Positions 21,603-22,375 of a stretch of 22,375 nt of DNA are shown here, piece after piece. Both the position numbers and the translations under genes were made by a program. The stretch is from a virus. The stretch is from positions 1 to 22,375 of IMG/VR virus record IMGVR_UViG_3300043313_001969. The stretch is one strand, 5' to 3'. Within the stretch, counting starts at the first letter, position 1. Each line of letters starts with the position of its first letter. The notes under the pieces were generated by a model. The model saw only the letters and a program-made list of their open reading frames with translations. It had not been told where the DNA came from and did no database searches.

Positions 21603-22043
21603 CTAATCAGAATCCGTCTGCCATTTCACCGTGAGCTGTCTACCCGATCCGTCCGAGAGCGAGAAGCCGGCAGCGGCCGAGGTGGTGCTGGCGCCCCAAC
21701 CGAGCGACTTGCCGAGCGAGGTCAGCACGAATTTGGCCGCCTCGTCGCGCCGGTCGGGGGAATCCTCGTCGAGCAGCTGCTCGATCACGACGGCTTCGCT
21801 CTGGTCGACAATCATCCGGCGCGCGGCTTCGCGGTCGGCCTTGAGGCTGGGCAACATCTCGATCCGGCGGGCGAGGTCGCCGGGCAGGCAGCCGAGCGCC
21901 CGGGCAGCCAGGCCGACATTGCCGTAGTTCAGGTAGAGCGAGGTGCGGATCGCCTCGTCGTCATCGGCACCCGCCCCATAGGGCAGGGGGGCCAACTCAG
22001 TCGGGAGGTAGTCCGTCGGGGGTGTGGTGTCGCGGCGCCGCAT
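21603..22043 (-). CDS. Terminase small subunit candidate
   Basis: 146 residues from ATG 22043; an in-frame stop just upstream limits the start. After a Pro-rich N-terminus, residues about 28-62 (DEAIRTSLYLNYGNVGLAAR, ALGCLPGDLARRIEM) look like the helix-turn-helix of phage small terminases, where a growing index of gene order and the pattern GNV..AARALG are typical. A helical middle (EAARRMIVDQSEAVVIEQLL, DEAAKFVLTSLGKSLGWG) would make the oligomer. It would recognise the pac or cos site and load TerL. No clear ribosome binding site precedes ATG 22043. Context next to terL, with one gene between, supports the call. Confidence 0.7.
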   Translation of the reverse strand: MRRRDTTPPTDYLPTELAPLPYGAGADDDEAIRTSLYLNYGNVGLAARALGCLPGDLARRIEMLPSLKADREAARRMIVDQSEAVVIEQLLDEDSPDRRDEAAKFVLTSLGKSLGWGASTTSAAAGFSLSDGSGRQLTVKWQTDSD

Positions 22044-22296
22044 GGCGCATCATAGCGGCGGACCGGGTAGGCCTGGCAACCCCCCGACCCGCCGCCGGAT
22101 AGATGTGCTGGAGGGCGCATCTGATGCTTTGGTAGCATCGGAGACCGCCATCGGTCTAGCCTTGATCACCGCCGCCGTCGTGGTCCTGGCCCTGACATTG
22201 GCCTGGTTGGCCGAGCTGTCGGTCTGGGGGATGTGCGGGGTCTGGGTGATCAGCAACCTGCTGCCGGGGGCGGTAATGCTGGTCTGGCAGCGCTAA
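22042..22296 (+). CDS. Small two-helix membrane protein on the plus strand (start uncertain)
   Basis: The only plus-strand frame that looks coding. The reliable part, from about 22130 to the TAA at 22294-22296, has third codon positions that are almost all G or C and encodes two hydrophobic segments: AIGLALITAAVVVLALTLAW and GMCGVWVISNLLPGAVMLVW. The start is unclear: ATG 22042 lacks a ribosome binding site, GTG 22105 and TTG 22129 are other in-frame choices, and GGAGGG at 22110-22115 sits best for an out-of-frame ATG (22124) that stops after three codons. It is divergent from the TerS candidate and convergent with the gene at the right edge. Function unknown. Confidence 0.5.
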   Translation: MAHHSGGPGRPGNPPTRRRIDVLEGASDALVASETAIGLALITAAVVVLALTLAWLAELSVWGMCGVWVISNLLPGAVMLVWQR

Positions 22297-22375
22297 GGGA
22301 TAACCTCTTCGGGCGGCTTGCGGTTTTGGCCGGCACTAACCCGTTCAAGGTTCGGATCGGGATAGGCGGTGGCCG
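22293..22375 (-). CDS. C-terminal end of a gene entering from the right edge
   Basis: On the minus strand an open frame enters at the window edge and ends at TAG 22295-22293; the visible 26 residues end in YPDPNLERVSAGQNRKPPEE plus three residues. Composition is ordinary for a polar protein tail. The stop overlaps the stop of the plus-strand membrane protein, so the two would be convergent. Another minus frame also stays open here, so the choice is not certain and no function can be given. Confidence 0.4.
   Translation of the reverse strand, partial: ATAYPDPNLERVSAGQNRKPPEEVIP

Noticed and set aside
1-22375. tRNA genes, CRISPR arrays, insertion sequences, attachment sites or integrase
   Set aside because: None was recognised on reading; the window is packed with structural genes and leaves no room for most of these.

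Overview
The window is a structural and lysis block of a tailed bacteriophage or prophage. Nearly every base is coding, almost all on the minus strand, and genes are joined by 1-4 nt stop/start overlaps or by gaps of about 10 nt, as in one long late operon read from right (about 22.0 kb) to left (1). Base composition is GC-rich (about 60% or more by eye) with strong GC3, which suggests a high-GC proteobacterial host; an alphaproteobacterium would fit, but nothing here proves it. The head module (an SU10-type major capsid protein, a P22-like portal, a gp4/SU10-like adaptor and a nozzle-like protein), with no tail tube, sheath or tape-measure gene, points to a short-tailed (podovirus-like) particle. 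No integrase, repressor, tRNA or CRISPR was seen, so lifestyle cannot be judged.

Layout from right to left. (1) 22293-22375: C-terminal end of a possible minus-strand gene. (2) 22042-22296: a plus-strand ORF for a small two-helix membrane protein, the only credible plus-strand gene. (3) 21603-22043: terminase small subunit candidate; 21214-21594: unknown protein; 19815-21092: terminase large subunit. (4) 17383-19815: portal; 17114-17386: small helical protein; 16114-17106: acidic scaffold; 14990-16111: major capsid protein. (5) 14688-14987 and 14179-14676: unknown virion-linked proteins; 13421-14182: head-tail adaptor; 13188-13421: small unknown protein. (6) 3874-13279: a 9.4 kb host-recognition cassette with an Ig-like fibre, a collagen/beta-helix fibre, a lectin/SPRY-like fibre, an SGNH esterase and a beta-helix fibre ending in a self-cleaving S74 chaperone. 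(7) 2383-3877: a lysis-type cassette with a one-helix membrane protein (holin candidate), a degenerate HAD-like protein and a GH19 endolysin. (8) 1899-2570: three small basic proteins. (9) 1282-1899: a tail-collar protein; 1-1282: the start of a nozzle-like protein that leaves the window.

The genes would work together as follows: TerS/TerL pump DNA through the portal into a scaffolded SU10-type shell; the adaptor and nozzle close the neck and tail; several fibres that share N-terminal docking modules, plus an esterase, recognise and trim surface polysaccharide; holin and endolysin release progeny. The most unusual points are the modular fibre set (two docking modules and several shuffled internal modules), a fibre whose conserved N-terminus can only start at an ATC codon behind a strong ribosome binding site, a HAD-like protein that has lost most catalytic motifs, and sharp local GC drops inside terL and the fibre receptor domains.
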